Source of the DNA: Pseudomonas fluorescens
GTDB taxonomy: Bacteria; Pseudomonadota; Gammaproteobacteria; Pseudomonadales; Pseudomonadaceae
DNA length: 64,000 nucleotides
Direction of reading: 5' to 3'
Assembly (NCBI RefSeq): GCF_000967965.1
Contig: NZ_LACC01000008.1
Span: 79,873-143,872 of the forward strand
This document shows positions 10,079-18,297 of the stretch, piece by piece (positions within the stretch are counted from its first letter, which is position 1; each line of letters begins with the position of its first letter). The translations under genes were made by a program, and so were the position numbers. Under the pieces are notes generated by a model. The model was not told the DNA's origin and did no database searches. It worked only from the letters and a program-made list of their open reading frames with translations.

Positions 10079-10200
10079 TGACTCTTCTCCACAGAGCGGT
10101 ACTGCGCATCAATTAGTAGGAGGAACATTCAGGTCATTGCCCGGGCCCTACGGGTCATTCCGTATAGGTGGTGACCACCAAAGATCGGGCTGAACAAAAG

Positions 10201-10214
10201 GTTGCCTAGGCAAC
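10201..10214. promoter_or_regulatory. perfect palindrome, probable MarR operator for the efflux operon
   Basis: GTTGCCTAGGCAAC is a perfect 14-bp palindrome located 123 bp upstream of the efflux operon's first ATG and just past the marR stop codon. The same 14 bp recur in the marR promoter. On the minus strand it is preceded by TTGACC at 10225-10220, a possible -35 element. Confidence 0.7.
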
Positions 10215-10231
10215 TATGTGGTCAAAAAAAA

Positions 10232-10675
10232 TCAAATTCGGCTCAGCATTTTTTCGAGCAACGTTTCGAATTGGCGCAATTCGCTTGCATCAAAATCACC
10301 AAAGAAGCGATCGATGACCGTTGTAGCGGCGGCGAGCAACTCAGGAAACTTCTCATGCCCCTCGTCCGTCAGTTCCAGTTTGACCGCGCGGCGGTTGTAC
10401 GCGTAGGGCAAGCGACGTAAAAGTTGCTTTTGCTCCAGACGATCCAGCATGCGAGTCATGGCGCCCGGCGTATAGGAGATTTCCTTGCAGATTTCCGCCG
10501 CTGTTTCACCCCGCCCCGCCCACAACGTGGACAAAATTACATATTGGGCAGCCGTAACGCCGAACGATCTCAGTGCATTATCGAGTGCCTGAACGAGCTC
10601 CGTTTCGCCACGATTGATCAAACGACCAACTCGTGCGCGTTGCTCATAGGTGGTGTGATTGGACTGAGTATTCAT
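10232..10675 (-). CDS. MarR-family transcriptional regulator
   Basis: A 147-residue winged-helix regulator. The DNA-binding part is recognisable in TAAQYVILSTLWAGRGETAAEICKE, followed by TPGAMTRMLDRLEQKQLLRR (recognition helix and start of the wing) and a C-terminal dimerisation helix. Family members are usually repressors released by aromatic or phenolic ligands. The gene precedes the efflux operon in the same direction, and both promoters carry the same palindrome, so it very probably represses itself and the efflux genes. AGGA lies 5 nt before the ATG. Confidence 0.92.
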   Translation of the reverse strand: MNTQSNHTTYEQRARVGRLINRGETELVQALDNALRSFGVTAAQYVILSTLWAGRGETAAEICKEISYTPGAMTRMLDRLEQKQLLRRLPYAYNRRAVKLELTDEGHEKFPELLAAATTVIDRFFGDFDASELRQFETLLEKMLSRI

Positions 10676-10678
10676 GGT

Positions 10679-10693
10679 TTCCTAGCCTAGGAA
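10679..10693. promoter_or_regulatory. odd palindrome over the marR leader
   Basis: TTCCTAGCCTAGGAA is a 15-bp inverted repeat (7-bp arms around one base) ending just before the marR start and overlapping its ribosome-binding AGGA. It shares CCTAGG-like bases with the main operator and may be a weak second binding site or an mRNA hairpin. Function is inferred. Confidence 0.4.
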
Positions 10694-10711
10694 GCTTGTG
10701 AGCACACATTA

Positions 10712-10735
10712 AGTTGCCTAGGCAACTATTGTCAA
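10712..10735 (-). promoter_or_regulatory. marR promoter with embedded operator
   Basis: On the minus strand a perfect TTGACA (-35) lies at 10735-10730. It is followed, about 18 bp on, by TAATGT as a modest -10. The spacer is filled by the 16-bp perfect palindrome AGTTGCCTAGGCAACT (10712-10727). Repressor binding there would block RNA polymerase, so autoregulation is the simple reading. Confidence 0.65.
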
Positions 10736-11109
10736 GGCATTAATCTGCGATTAACCATTGCGGCCACCGTGCCTGTCGTTGCCGCCTTAGTAGGCGCGGC
10801 CCTAAACGGCATCCACCTTCATCCCTTCAACGCAATGTTTTGATCAAGGTGAAATGGGATTTCGGCCAGTAAGGCCGAGCATCCTGATGCGGAAAATGAA
10901 AAGGTTACGCCAGGCACAACCTTTGATTAGAGAATCTAGCCGTCGGTCTGGCGCCGTCGTTGCCATCATCGTCGACGCGCTGCTCGGAGGAATCGCTGTG
11001 ATACCAGACCTGATCGCCATTTGGTGCCCGTAGCATGCTCAGGCCTTGCGGCATGATGGTGTGGATATTGGGTTTGTCGGCAGAAGTAACTGGATGGAAG
11101 CTCCCGACA
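10736..11109. other. intergenic, nothing recognised
   Basis: No coding frame with family resemblance was found. A minus-strand frame of 91 codons spans 10905-11180, but it runs through the palindromic repeat at 11110-11167 and looks like chance. Confidence 0.4.
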
Positions 11110-11167
11110 GTCCGCTCTGGGTCGGTTGCAGCCCGTCGCGACAGGCCACAATCAGCCATCAGCGGAC
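11110..11167. repeat. dispersed intergenic imperfect palindrome (copy 1)
   Basis: Arms TCCGCT and AGCGGA close an imperfect hairpin with inner blocks GGTCGGTTGCAGCC and GGCCACAATCAGCC. Similar blocks (GGGTCG, GACAGGC, AATCGGCCAGAAGCGG) recur at seven other intergenic places in this window. Confidence 0.65.
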
Positions 11168-11356
11168 ATCGAGATAGCAATCCTCAAAGGGGCCGCCCCC
11201 TTATGTCGTAGGCTATTTAAACAGCGCCCCCCTAGAACTTTTTCCTGTTTATCGGTCTATGTGGATAGGCACATCCGATCGTTAAGCGCGAACCCGCAAG
11301 CTTCCCGCAGCCGGATGGCCACACGTCCAAATATCAATCAGAGGTTGTCTTCGCGC

Positions 11357-11755
11357 ATGAAATTCCATGACCCACGGATGGTGCTCTTCGGCCTGTTCGC
11401 GTTCGCGGCAGTGGGCTCGGCATCAGCTACACAGATGAAGACCTCAACCCCTGTTTTGGCACCTGAAGTCACAGCAGTTCAGTCTCCGGTCCAGGCTGCC
11501 GCCAACCCTTGGCCGACCTTGGCCAGTATGGCCGACAAGCAGCCAGGGCCGTTGCTTGCCCATGAAGACCGATACTGGCATGACGGCCGCTGGCACTCTC
11601 GTAGAGACGATTGGCGCCGAGACGACTGGCATAGAGATAACTGGCGCAGAGAACAAGCCCGCCGAGAAGCAGAACGCCATCGTGATTGGGAACGCCATCA
11701 GGATCGGGCCATGCGGTACCGATACGAGGACGATCGCCGCTACTATCGTCGCTAG
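11357..11755 (+). CDS. secreted basic Arg/Asp/Trp-rich repeat protein
   Basis: A 132-residue protein. Residues 1-22 form a signal peptide (KFHDPR, hydrophobic core LFGLFAFAAVGSA, cleavage near ASA-TQ). The mature part has a Pro/Ala region, then HEDRYWHDGRWHSR and a charged tail with repeats of the type R-D-D-W-[RH]-R-D, ending in Arg, Glu and Tyr. Such tails occur in small periplasmic proteins of unknown role in Pseudomonas. ATG 11357 is chosen because the signal peptide starts there; the upstream open frame has no support. No neighbour points to a function. Confidence 0.6.
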   Translation: MKFHDPRMVLFGLFAFAAVGSASATQMKTSTPVLAPEVTAVQSPVQAAANPWPTLASMADKQPGPLLAHEDRYWHDGRWHSRRDDWRRDDWHRDNWRREQARREAERHRDWERHQDRAMRYRYEDDRRYYRR

Positions 11756-11991
11756 TGCGATGCCCAGCAGCTTAAAAACGTCGACGAGATACGAGCGCCC
11801 CGCTTGCGCCCTCCTCGTCGGCGTTGAAGGCAATATGCAAACGCCGTCCCCCTCGAAGTGCCGATGACACCGAATTAGCCACCCCATGCGAATGCCCACG
11901 AAGCAGGCATAGATGTTATGTTATATCCTATAAAACCATGAGCTGTCAGTCGCCACTGGCAGAGCCATCCACTCCCTGCTTGCGACATTCG

Positions 11992-13164
11992 ATGACAACT
12001 TCTACCCACATCCCGCCCATCACAAGCTTGAACCAACGCCTGCTGTCCATTGATGCCCTGAGGGGATTGGTAATCCTCCTGATGCTGTTGGATCACGTGC
12101 GCGAAACATTCTTTTTGCACCGTCAGGTAACAGACCCGATGGACATCGAATCCACTGAGCCGGCGCTATTTTTCAGCCGCACACTTGCTCATTTGTGTGC
12201 GCCGGTCTTCATACTGCTCACCGGACTGTCCGCTTACCTGTATGGCCAAAAGCACCAGGGCAAGGGCGATGTGTCAGCCTTTTTGTTCAAGCGCGGTCTG
12301 TTCCTGGTACTGCTGGAGTTCACCCTGGTGAATTTCGCCTGGACCTTTCAGTTCCCGCCTACGGCAATCTACATGCAAGTGATCTGGGCCATTGGCATCT
12401 GCATGATTGCCCTGGCCGGACTGGTTTGGTTACCCAGGCCCGTTCTGTGCTGCCTGGGCCTGGTGATCGTGGCCGGGCACAACCTGTTGGATAATGTTCA
12501 CTTCGCGACAGGCTCGCCCATGCATATACCTTGGGCGATTCTGCATGATCGCGGCTGGATCGAATTCTCCGACGGCTTGCGTCTGCGTACCTCTTATCCT
12601 GTACTGCCGTGGATCGGTGTGATCGCCCTTGGATACAGTATCGGCCCCTGGTTTGCCGGCCAGGTTTTGGCCGCGAAGCGTCAACATACTCTGCTATTTA
12701 CAGGGGTCGGGACATTGGTCGGATTTGTCGCACTGCGAGCCGTCGATGGTTATGGCGAGGCGCATTGGGTCGCCCATGAAGGCCTCACGCAAACCCTGAT
12801 GAGTTTCTTCAACATTACAAAATACCCACCTTCCCTGCTGTTCCTTTCGCTGACGCTGGGAGTGGGCCTGTTACTGCTTCGTACCCTGGAACGGGCCCGA
12901 CAACGCAAGTGGGTCAATGCTTTGGCAGTCTTTGGCGCGGCGCCGATGTTCTTCTACTTGCTCCACCTTTACGTACTCAAGGCGCTGTATCTGGTCAGCG
13001 TGGCGTTGTTCGGATTGAACCAGGGGAGTTTTTTCGGTTTCGACAGCATTCTGGCTGTGTGGCTGATGGCGGTGCTCTTGGCTTTATCCCTGTATTTACC
13101 CGTGCGCTGGTTCGCGGCATTGAAGGCACGCCGTCGCGATATCAGCTGGCTCAAATACTTCTGA
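11992..13164 (+). CDS. DUF1624 / heparan-alpha-glucosaminide N-acetyltransferase-like membrane protein
   Basis: A 390-residue integral membrane protein with about ten helices. The N-terminal LSIDALRGLVILLMLLDHVRE and the following FFSRTLAHLCAPVFILLTG are the signature of the DUF1624/YeiB/HGSNAT-like acyltransferase group, in which the conserved D and H near the first helix are thought to matter for acyl transfer across the membrane. ATG 11992 is taken; ATG 11938 is an alternative and lies 4 nt after the inverted repeat TTATATCCTATAA (11921-11933), which could be an operator or -10 element. It stands alone, followed by a terminator. Acceptor unknown. Confidence 0.75.
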   Translation: MTTSTHIPPITSLNQRLLSIDALRGLVILLMLLDHVRETFFLHRQVTDPMDIESTEPALFFSRTLAHLCAPVFILLTGLSAYLYGQKHQGKGDVSAFLFKRGLFLVLLEFTLVNFAWTFQFPPTAIYMQVIWAIGICMIALAGLVWLPRPVLCCLGLVIVAGHNLLDNVHFATGSPMHIPWAILHDRGWIEFSDGLRLRTSYPVLPWIGVIALGYSIGPWFAGQVLAAKRQHTLLFTGVGTLVGFVALRAVDGYGEAHWVAHEGLTQTLMSFFNITKYPPSLLFLSLTLGVGLLLLRTLERARQRKWVNALAVFGAAPMFFYLLHLYVLKALYLVSVALFGLNQGSFFGFDSILAVWLMAVLLALSLYLPVRWFAALKARRRDISWLKYF

Positions 13165-13181
13165 TCAGGACATTTGCTCAC

Positions 13182-13210
13182 AAAAGGGGCCCGTGGAGAG
13201 CCCCCTTTTT
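13182..13210. terminator. rho-independent terminator, possibly bidirectional
   Basis: AAAAGGGG and CCCCTTTTT form a stem between two convergent genes. A-tract on one side and T-tract on the other allow termination from both directions. Confidence 0.8.
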
Positions 13211-13225
13211 CAAGACTGTCCCGTC

Positions 13226-14608
13226 CTAAAAACCTTTATCAAAGCGGAACGAGGCGCCGTAAGCCGAATCCGGTAAATGGTTCGCGCCATCGTCCCGTAA
13301 CCGCGAACGGAAGGTACCGCTCTGTGGCCGAGCGCGATACAAGCCGCGCTTTTGCAGTTCAGGAATGACCAACTCAACGAAGTCCTCAAGGCTGCCCGGG
13401 CTGATCAGCGGGTTGAGCATGTAGCCGCTGGTGCCGGAAATACGGGCGTGCTCTTCGATCCGGTCGGCCACTTGTTGCGGCGTTCCCACCAGAATCAGAT
13501 CACTGCCCCGGGTGACGTTGGCAAAGCGCTGTTTGACATCGCCGGCGGTCAAGGGCTTGCCACTGCCATCAGGCCGCATCACATAAGAGGTCATGCCTTC
13601 GGTGTGAGTGGACAACGCGTCGCTGTCCGCGTAGCGGCTGATGTCGATACCGGTATCACCTGCATAACTCACCAACTGCGCCTGCAAGTGATAGTTGCTT
13701 TGCAGTTCGTCATATTTGCGCTGGGCTTCGATCTCGGTCCTGGCCGTGACAATGCGAAGTACCGTCAGTGATTTAACATCTTCTGCGTGACGCCCCCGTG
13801 CCCTGGCCTGCGCCCATATATCTTCCAGTCCCTGGCGAATCTCCAGCGGGTTGGACTTGGCGATGAAAATCAGTTCGGCGTGCTTGGCCGCGAACTCGCG
13901 ACCACGGCCTGACCAACCGGCCTGGATCAGCAAGGGTGTGCGTTGCGGTGACGGGGACGTCAAATGCGGCCCGGCCACCCGGTAATGCTCGCCGACATGA
14001 TTGATCGGTCGCACGCGATCGCCCCTGGCATAGACCTGGCGAGACTTGTCGGCCACCACGGCGTCATTTGCCCAGCTGCCTTCCCAGAGCTTGTAGACCA
14101 CCTCGAGAAATTCATCTGCGCGTTCATAGCGATCATCGTGCTTGATCATCTGCTCCAGACCGAAGTTGCGAGCGGCACTGGTCAGGTAGGAGGTGACGAT
14201 GTTCCAGCCGACCCGGCCATTGGTCAGGTGATCCAGCGTGCTGAAACGCCGGGCATGGGTAAAAGGATGCTCGTAACTGGTGGTGACAGTCACGCCGAAG
14301 GCCAGGTTTTCCGTCACGGCGGCCAATGCCGGAATGATCATCAACGGATCGTTGGCCGGTGCTTCCACCGCCCACTTCATGGCCGCGTCGGCATTACCGC
14401 CAAACACATCGTAGAAACCCAGCACATCACCAAAAAACAACATGTCGAGATGAGCCTGGTCGGCGATGCGTGCCAGGTTCGACCAATAGCCCAGGGAGTT
14501 GATGGTCAGTCGCTCGTCAGCCGGGTGCGTCCAGAGGCTCGGTGCGCCGCCACAGCCAACACTGGCTTGCTCGTATAACGCAAACAACAGAGGTTTTGGA
14601 TCGGACAT
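13226..14608 (-). CDS. LLM-class flavin-dependent monooxygenase (NtaA/SnaA/DszA/SoxA type)
   Basis: A 460-residue member of the bacterial luciferase-like family, of the long NtaA/SnaA/DszA/SoxA subgroup: LARIADQAHLDMLFFGD near 45-60, AFGVTVTTSYEHPFTHARRFSTLDHLTNGRVGWNIVTS near 110-150 and the later SGRGREFAAKHAELIF. These enzymes use FMNH2 made by a separate reductase to oxidise or desulfurise/dealkylate small N- or S-compounds. No flavin reductase lies nearby. The gene is followed in the same direction by ABC-importer genes (34 nt gap at the transcription-upstream side), suggesting that the importer brings in its substrate. Confidence 0.88.
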   Translation of the reverse strand: MSDPKPLLFALYEQASVGCGGAPSLWTHPADERLTINSLGYWSNLARIADQAHLDMLFFGDVLGFYDVFGGNADAAMKWAVEAPANDPLMIIPALAAVTENLAFGVTVTTSYEHPFTHARRFSTLDHLTNGRVGWNIVTSYLTSAARNFGLEQMIKHDDRYERADEFLEVVYKLWEGSWANDAVVADKSRQVYARGDRVRPINHVGEHYRVAGPHLTSPSPQRTPLLIQAGWSGRGREFAAKHAELIFIAKSNPLEIRQGLEDIWAQARARGRHAEDVKSLTVLRIVTARTEIEAQRKYDELQSNYHLQAQLVSYAGDTGIDISRYADSDALSTHTEGMTSYVMRPDGSGKPLTAGDVKQRFANVTRGSDLILVGTPQQVADRIEEHARISGTSGYMLNPLISPGSLEDFVELVIPELQKRGLYRARPQSGTFRSRLRDDGANHLPDSAYGASFRFDKGF

Positions 14609-14642
14609 CGTAGTACCTGTAAAAAGTCATTAAACGGGTGGG

Positions 14643-15488
14643 TCAGCGCTGATGCTTGAAGCCTTTGCCGTAGTGGCGTTCAAGTCGGTTCTGTATCAAC
14701 TCCAGGCCAATGGACAGGAGCCAATAGATAACGGCTGCGGTGGTGAGCATTTCGATGTAGCGGTAGGACGAGCGACCGTACGACTGCGCGAGGAACATCA
14801 CTTCCCAGACCCCCATCACCGATATCAACGAAGAGTCCTTGAGCATTGAAATGAACTGACTGGTTGTCGGGGGAATGATCGTGCGCATGGCTTGCGGCAG
14901 GACAATATGCAGAAACGTTGCCGCAGGCTTCAGACCCAGGGCCATCGCCGCTTCGCGCTGCCCGGGTGCAACAGCCATGATGCCGGCACGAAAAATCTCG
15001 CTGAGGTAGGCACCGTAATTGAGCGACAGCGCAATGATCCCCGCGCTGATGGCGCCCGGAACCACACCCAACTGCGGCAGCCCCAGGTAGATCAGCAGGA
15101 TCTGGATCAGCAGTGGAGTACCGCGAAAAAAGGACGCATAGAAACTGGCAATGCCGAACGCCACTGCACTGCGAGACAGGCGCGCCAGCGCCGTCACGAA
15201 GCCAAGGAGCAACGAAAGCCAGATCGAGCAGAAGCACAAGAACAGCGTCAGCGCGGCGCCTTGCAAGAAACCGTCAGGCCCCAAATGCAGGCCGACCAGG
15301 TTGGGCAACTTCTGCACAATGATCGAGAATTTCAGATCGAAGCTCATGAAAAACATGACGCACAGGCCGAACAGCACTGCCCAGGTCAAATACAGGCGAG
15401 TGCGAAAACCAAATAGCTGGCTGAAACGACGCGTCTCGGTTTCGACGGCGACAGCCGCCTTGGCCGGGTGTGGATTAAGGGCTGTCAT
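14643..15488 (-). CDS. polar amino-acid ABC transporter permease
   Basis: A 281-residue permease of the His/Glu/Gln/Arg/opine type, with a 40-residue hydrophilic N-terminal extension before the first helix. The EAA loop is EAAMALGLKPAATFLHIVLPQA, contacting the ATPase. Conserved FFRGTPLLIQI and SLISVMG segments are present. ATG 15488 overlaps the stop of the binding-protein gene by 4 bp (ATGA), indicating translational coupling; the longer frame to 15512 is rejected. No ATPase gene follows; the next gene in the direction of transcription is the LLM monooxygenase. Confidence 0.9.
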   Translation of the reverse strand: MTALNPHPAKAAVAVETETRRFSQLFGFRTRLYLTWAVLFGLCVMFFMSFDLKFSIIVQKLPNLVGLHLGPDGFLQGAALTLFLCFCSIWLSLLLGFVTALARLSRSAVAFGIASFYASFFRGTPLLIQILLIYLGLPQLGVVPGAISAGIIALSLNYGAYLSEIFRAGIMAVAPGQREAAMALGLKPAATFLHIVLPQAMRTIIPPTTSQFISMLKDSSLISVMGVWEVMFLAQSYGRSSYRYIEMLTTAAVIYWLLSIGLELIQNRLERHYGKGFKHQR

Positions 15489-16306
15489 TGGCTGATATCG
15501 GCACCGATCCACTTCTGTGAAATCTTGCTTAACGTGCCGTCGGCCTTGAGCTGGGTGACGACCTCAGTGACTTTGGCATTCCATTGCGGATCACCCTTTT
15601 CGATCGCTACCACGTTGGGCTCCGCATACAGCGTGTCGCCGGCAATTTTGAAGCGAGGATCCTGGGCGATGCGTTCGCGCGCAGTGATGAGGTTGGTGAC
15701 CATGGCATCCAGCCGCACGCCCGTGCCCAAGGCCAGATCCTGGAAGGCTACCGTTTCGTTGTCGTATGGCGCGACCTGGACGCTTTCGAATGGATAGCTC
15801 AACGGCTTATCCTCGGCGCCCTCGATCACCAGATCCTTGTTCAGATAGGCTTCATAGGTCGACGCACTGATCACACCGACTTTTTTACCTGACAGATCCT
15901 TACCCGTGACAATGTCCTTGTCTTTGGCATTCACCACGATCACGGCCGGTGACTGGTAATACTCCACCGGAAAGTCGAACACTTCGGCCCGTGCCTTGCT
16001 CGGGGTCATCGAGCAGACGCAGATGTCATATCGTCCGTTCCAGTGTCCGGCAGCGATGACATCCCAGGACGGTGTCTGCAACTTCAGCTTCACCCCTAGC
16101 CGTTGCGCAACGGCCTTGGCGACATCCACGTCAAACCCGTCCAGTTGGTTCTGTTCATTGAGAAAGGAGAATGGCGGATAGCTTTCCATCAGAACGCCGG
16201 TCAGCTCCCCACTGCTGGTTACGCGATCCAGCGTGGCGCCCGCGAAAGCCGTCGAGCAGGTAGCCAGTAATGCCAAGCCAAAAGGTAAAAGCGCCTTAGT
16301 GTTCAC
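15485..16306 (-). CDS. amino-acid ABC transporter substrate-binding protein
   Basis: About 273 residues. A signal peptide (NTKALLPFGLALLATCSTAFA) is followed by a family-3 solute-binding fold: GELTGVLMESYPPFSFLNEQ, GFDVDVAKAVAQRLGVKLK, and DICVCSMTPSKARAEVFDFP. GTG 16306 is chosen because it starts the signal peptide and GGAG lies 9 nt upstream; the longer frame to 16462 has no signal character. Ligands of this family are polar or sulfur-containing amino acids. It is the first gene of the operon with permease and LLM monooxygenase. Confidence 0.88.
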   Translation of the reverse strand: MNTKALLPFGLALLATCSTAFAGATLDRVTSSGELTGVLMESYPPFSFLNEQNQLDGFDVDVAKAVAQRLGVKLKLQTPSWDVIAAGHWNGRYDICVCSMTPSKARAEVFDFPVEYYQSPAVIVVNAKDKDIVTGKDLSGKKVGVISASTYEAYLNKDLVIEGAEDKPLSYPFESVQVAPYDNETVAFQDLALGTGVRLDAMVTNLITARERIAQDPRFKIAGDTLYAEPNVVAIEKGDPQWNAKVTEVVTQLKADGTLSKISQKWIGADISQ

Positions 16307-16454
16307 AGACAAGTGCTCCAATCGATTCAAAATACTGAATAGATTAAAACGCACTATAAAAATACTTTGTACTTCATTTATGGAATATAAGACTGCGTTC
16401 AAGCTATATTGGATCCAGCGGTCCAGGCGCTTGCACCGCTGACGCTTGGTGGCA
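16307..16454. promoter_or_regulatory. AT-rich promoter region of ABC/LLM operon
   Basis: This short AT-rich stretch precedes the binding-protein gene and contrasts with the GC-rich DNA beyond it. No specific operator was identified. Confidence 0.4.
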
Positions 16455-16489
16455 AGCAACACCCCGACCGATCCGTTCGGGGCGTTGCT
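16455..16489 (-). terminator. terminator-like hairpin at end of the DHH gene
   Basis: A 13-bp stem whose arms read AGCAACGCCCCGA and TCGGGGTGTTGCT on the minus strand, with one G-U pair possible only in minus-strand RNA, sits 6 nt past the stop. There is no long U-tract. Confidence 0.6.
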
Positions 16490-16495
16490 CTTGGC

Positions 16496-17464
16496 TCAGC
16501 GATAGCAATCGAGCAGGCGTGCGGCGACTTCCTTCAATTGCGCGTCGGCCAGGCGATTGATCCCGGCAGCACGCTTGCGTCCGCCCCCTGTGGGAAACTG
16601 CCGGCAGAAGGCATCCGCCGCCAGCCCGGCCTCTTCCGGTACCCGCAGACTGAACGCCCAGTCACCGTCCGCCCTGGCGCTGAGCAAGCCGATCGCCTTG
16701 CGCGGCGCACCGGCCGCCAGCTGGTTGGCCAGCACGCCACTGACCCGCCGTGCCCAGGGTTGCGCGGGCAGGCGGTACAGCTGCGCCCCCCGCCCCTCGT
16801 GCCAGGGTTCAAGGCCTGTGGCAGCAGCCATGTCGGCGGCGTGGCCGATGCGCAGGGTGGTGAAGCTTGTGCTGTGGCGGATGAAGTCCAGCGGGTCGTG
16901 GTAAGGCAGCAGCTCGGCGGCCAGCGCCAGCGGCTCGAAGTACAGGTCCGACAGGCTGTCGCCATAGGCGTTGTAGTTGAGCAGCAGGCCCAGCTCCTCC
17001 AGGGCCTGCATCTCATCGTTGGCCAGGCCATGCTGCACCGCCAGCGCCCGGGCCGGGCCGGTCAGGCCGTCACCAAAGGCGGCGGCCACCGCCCAGCGGT
17101 GATACCCCCCGTCCAGGTAGGTGTTGACCAGCAGGCTGGTGCACACCTGGGCGGCCGTGTCGATGAAGCACTCGAATGCCGGATGCCGAGGCAGTTCACC
17201 TGCAAAGTGATGGTCGAAATAGCGTACCCGGGCGCCGCCGTCGAGCAGGCGCCGGGTGGCCTCGCGATTCTGCTCGTGGGCCACGTCCAGCACCGTGACC
17301 CGCTCGCCGGGCCCGGCCTGGACCCGGCGCAACAGCTCGATGTCGCGCTTGACCCCACTGACCAGTCGCACCTGCGGGCTCAGTTCGCCGGCCAGGCGCA
17401 ACTGCTGAAGGGCGCACAGACCGTCGGCATCGCCGTTGAAGGCGCAGTGATCGATTGTGTTCAT
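16496..17464 (-). CDS. DHH/DHHA1-family phosphoesterase, candidate PAP phosphatase of sulfation cluster
   Basis: A 322-residue protein with the layout of DHH-superfamily phosphoesterases: FNGDADGLCAL near residues 9-19 (first metal-binding aspartates), VTVLDVAH near 57-64, the name-giving FDHH near 88-91, and a DHHA1 domain ending with the glycine-rich GGGRKRAAG near 292-300. Relatives such as NrnA hydrolyse short oligonucleotides and 3'-phosphoadenosine 5'-phosphate (PAP). It follows an SDR and a sulfotransferase in the same direction, 12 nt after the SDR. PAP is the by-product of sulfotransferases, so a role in PAP removal is an attractive inference, but the precise subfamily could be something else. 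Confidence 0.8.
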   Translation of the reverse strand: MNTIDHCAFNGDADGLCALQQLRLAGELSPQVRLVSGVKRDIELLRRVQAGPGERVTVLDVAHEQNREATRRLLDGGARVRYFDHHFAGELPRHPAFECFIDTAAQVCTSLLVNTYLDGGYHRWAVAAAFGDGLTGPARALAVQHGLANDEMQALEELGLLLNYNAYGDSLSDLYFEPLALAAELLPYHDPLDFIRHSTSFTTLRIGHAADMAAATGLEPWHEGRGAQLYRLPAQPWARRVSGVLANQLAAGAPRKAIGLLSARADGDWAFSLRVPEEAGLAADAFCRQFPTGGGRKRAAGINRLADAQLKEVAARLLDCYR

Positions 17465-17476
17465 CTGCCCTGCTCC

Positions 17477-18265
17477 TCAGTACATGACTTCGCCGCCGTT
17501 GGCATCGAGCTGCGCACCATTGATCGCACTGGCGTAGTCCGATGCCAGAAACAACGCAGCGCGGGCGCACTCCTCGTCGCTGCGCATGCGCCCACCGGGG
17601 ATGCCGACACTGAACTCGGCGCGCACCTGCTCTTCGCTGACACCCCGGGCGGCAGCGGTCTGGCGTACCAGAGCCTGCACCGGCTCGCCCCACATCCAGC
17701 CACAGGCCAGAGCGTTGACCCGCAGACCGTGGGCCGCCTGCTCACTGGCCAGGTAGCGCACGCTGGCCGCCAGGGCGCTTTTCGACGCGGCATAGGCCGC
17801 CCCACCCTGATACGGCTTGCGCACGCCCAAGGTGTTGATCATCACGATTGCCCCCGCGCCCTGCGCGCGCATTGTCGCCAGCACCGCGCGGCTCATGTTC
17901 AGCGAACCCAGCAGGTTGACCTCCAGCGCCTCGCGCAGCGGGTCGTTGTCCGCCTCGTCCACCGCCTGGAAACCGCCATGGGAAAAGGCGCTGTTGATCA
18001 GCGCATCGATACGGCCGAATTGCTCGAGGGTGGCTTCGGCGAAACGATTGCAGGCCTGCACATCGGTGATGTCGGTGGCCACGCACAGCACCTCGCAATG
18101 CCCGGCGACCGCCTTGATGCGCTGCTGCGCCTCAAGTAGGCGGCCCATGTCGCGGGCGCCAATGGCCACGGCCCGCGCCCCTTCACGCGCGGCCTCCAGG
18201 GCCAGTTTGATACCCAGCCCGGGGCCAACGCCCGAGACCATCACGACTTTGTCTTTAAGCAGCAT
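17477..18265 (-). CDS. short-chain dehydrogenase/reductase (SDR) of sulfation cluster
   Basis: A 262-residue classical SDR. The nucleotide site is SGVGPGLG (residues 11-18), the NNAG position reads LINSAFSHGG (atypical), and the catalytic set is S/N near TLGVRKPYQGG with YAASK (Y about 157). It ends GAQLDANGGEVMY as typical for the family. It would oxidise or reduce a hydroxyl/keto group, perhaps making or unmaking the hydroxyl that is sulfated. AGAGG lies before the ATG and an AACAATAA motif overlaps its upstream edge, suggesting Hfq/Crc control. It lies 32 nt after the sulfotransferase gene. Confidence 0.9.
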   Translation of the reverse strand: MLLKDKVVMVSGVGPGLGIKLALEAAREGARAVAIGARDMGRLLEAQQRIKAVAGHCEVLCVATDITDVQACNRFAEATLEQFGRIDALINSAFSHGGFQAVDEADNDPLREALEVNLLGSLNMSRAVLATMRAQGAGAIVMINTLGVRKPYQGGAAYAASKSALAASVRYLASEQAAHGLRVNALACGWMWGEPVQALVRQTAAARGVSEEQVRAEFSVGIPGGRMRSDEECARAALFLASDYASAINGAQLDANGGEVMY

Positions 18266-18278
18266 GGGATGAATCCTC

Positions 18279-18286
18279 TTATTGTT
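18279..18286 (-). promoter_or_regulatory. CA motif (Hfq/Crc type) at SDR ribosome site
   Basis: AACAATAA on the minus strand fits the AANAANAA pattern bound by Hfq/Crc in Pseudomonas and directly adjoins the AGAGG ribosome site of the SDR gene. Confidence 0.45.
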
Positions 18287-18297
18287 TTGGGACAGGC

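Noticed and set aside
10905..11180. 91-codon minus-strand frame
   Set aside because: It runs into a dispersed palindrome and has no ribosome site or family resemblance.
16409..18139. 576-codon open frame on the plus strand
   Set aside because: Antisense shadow of the DHH and SDR genes, rich in Gln/Gly/Arg without domain character.
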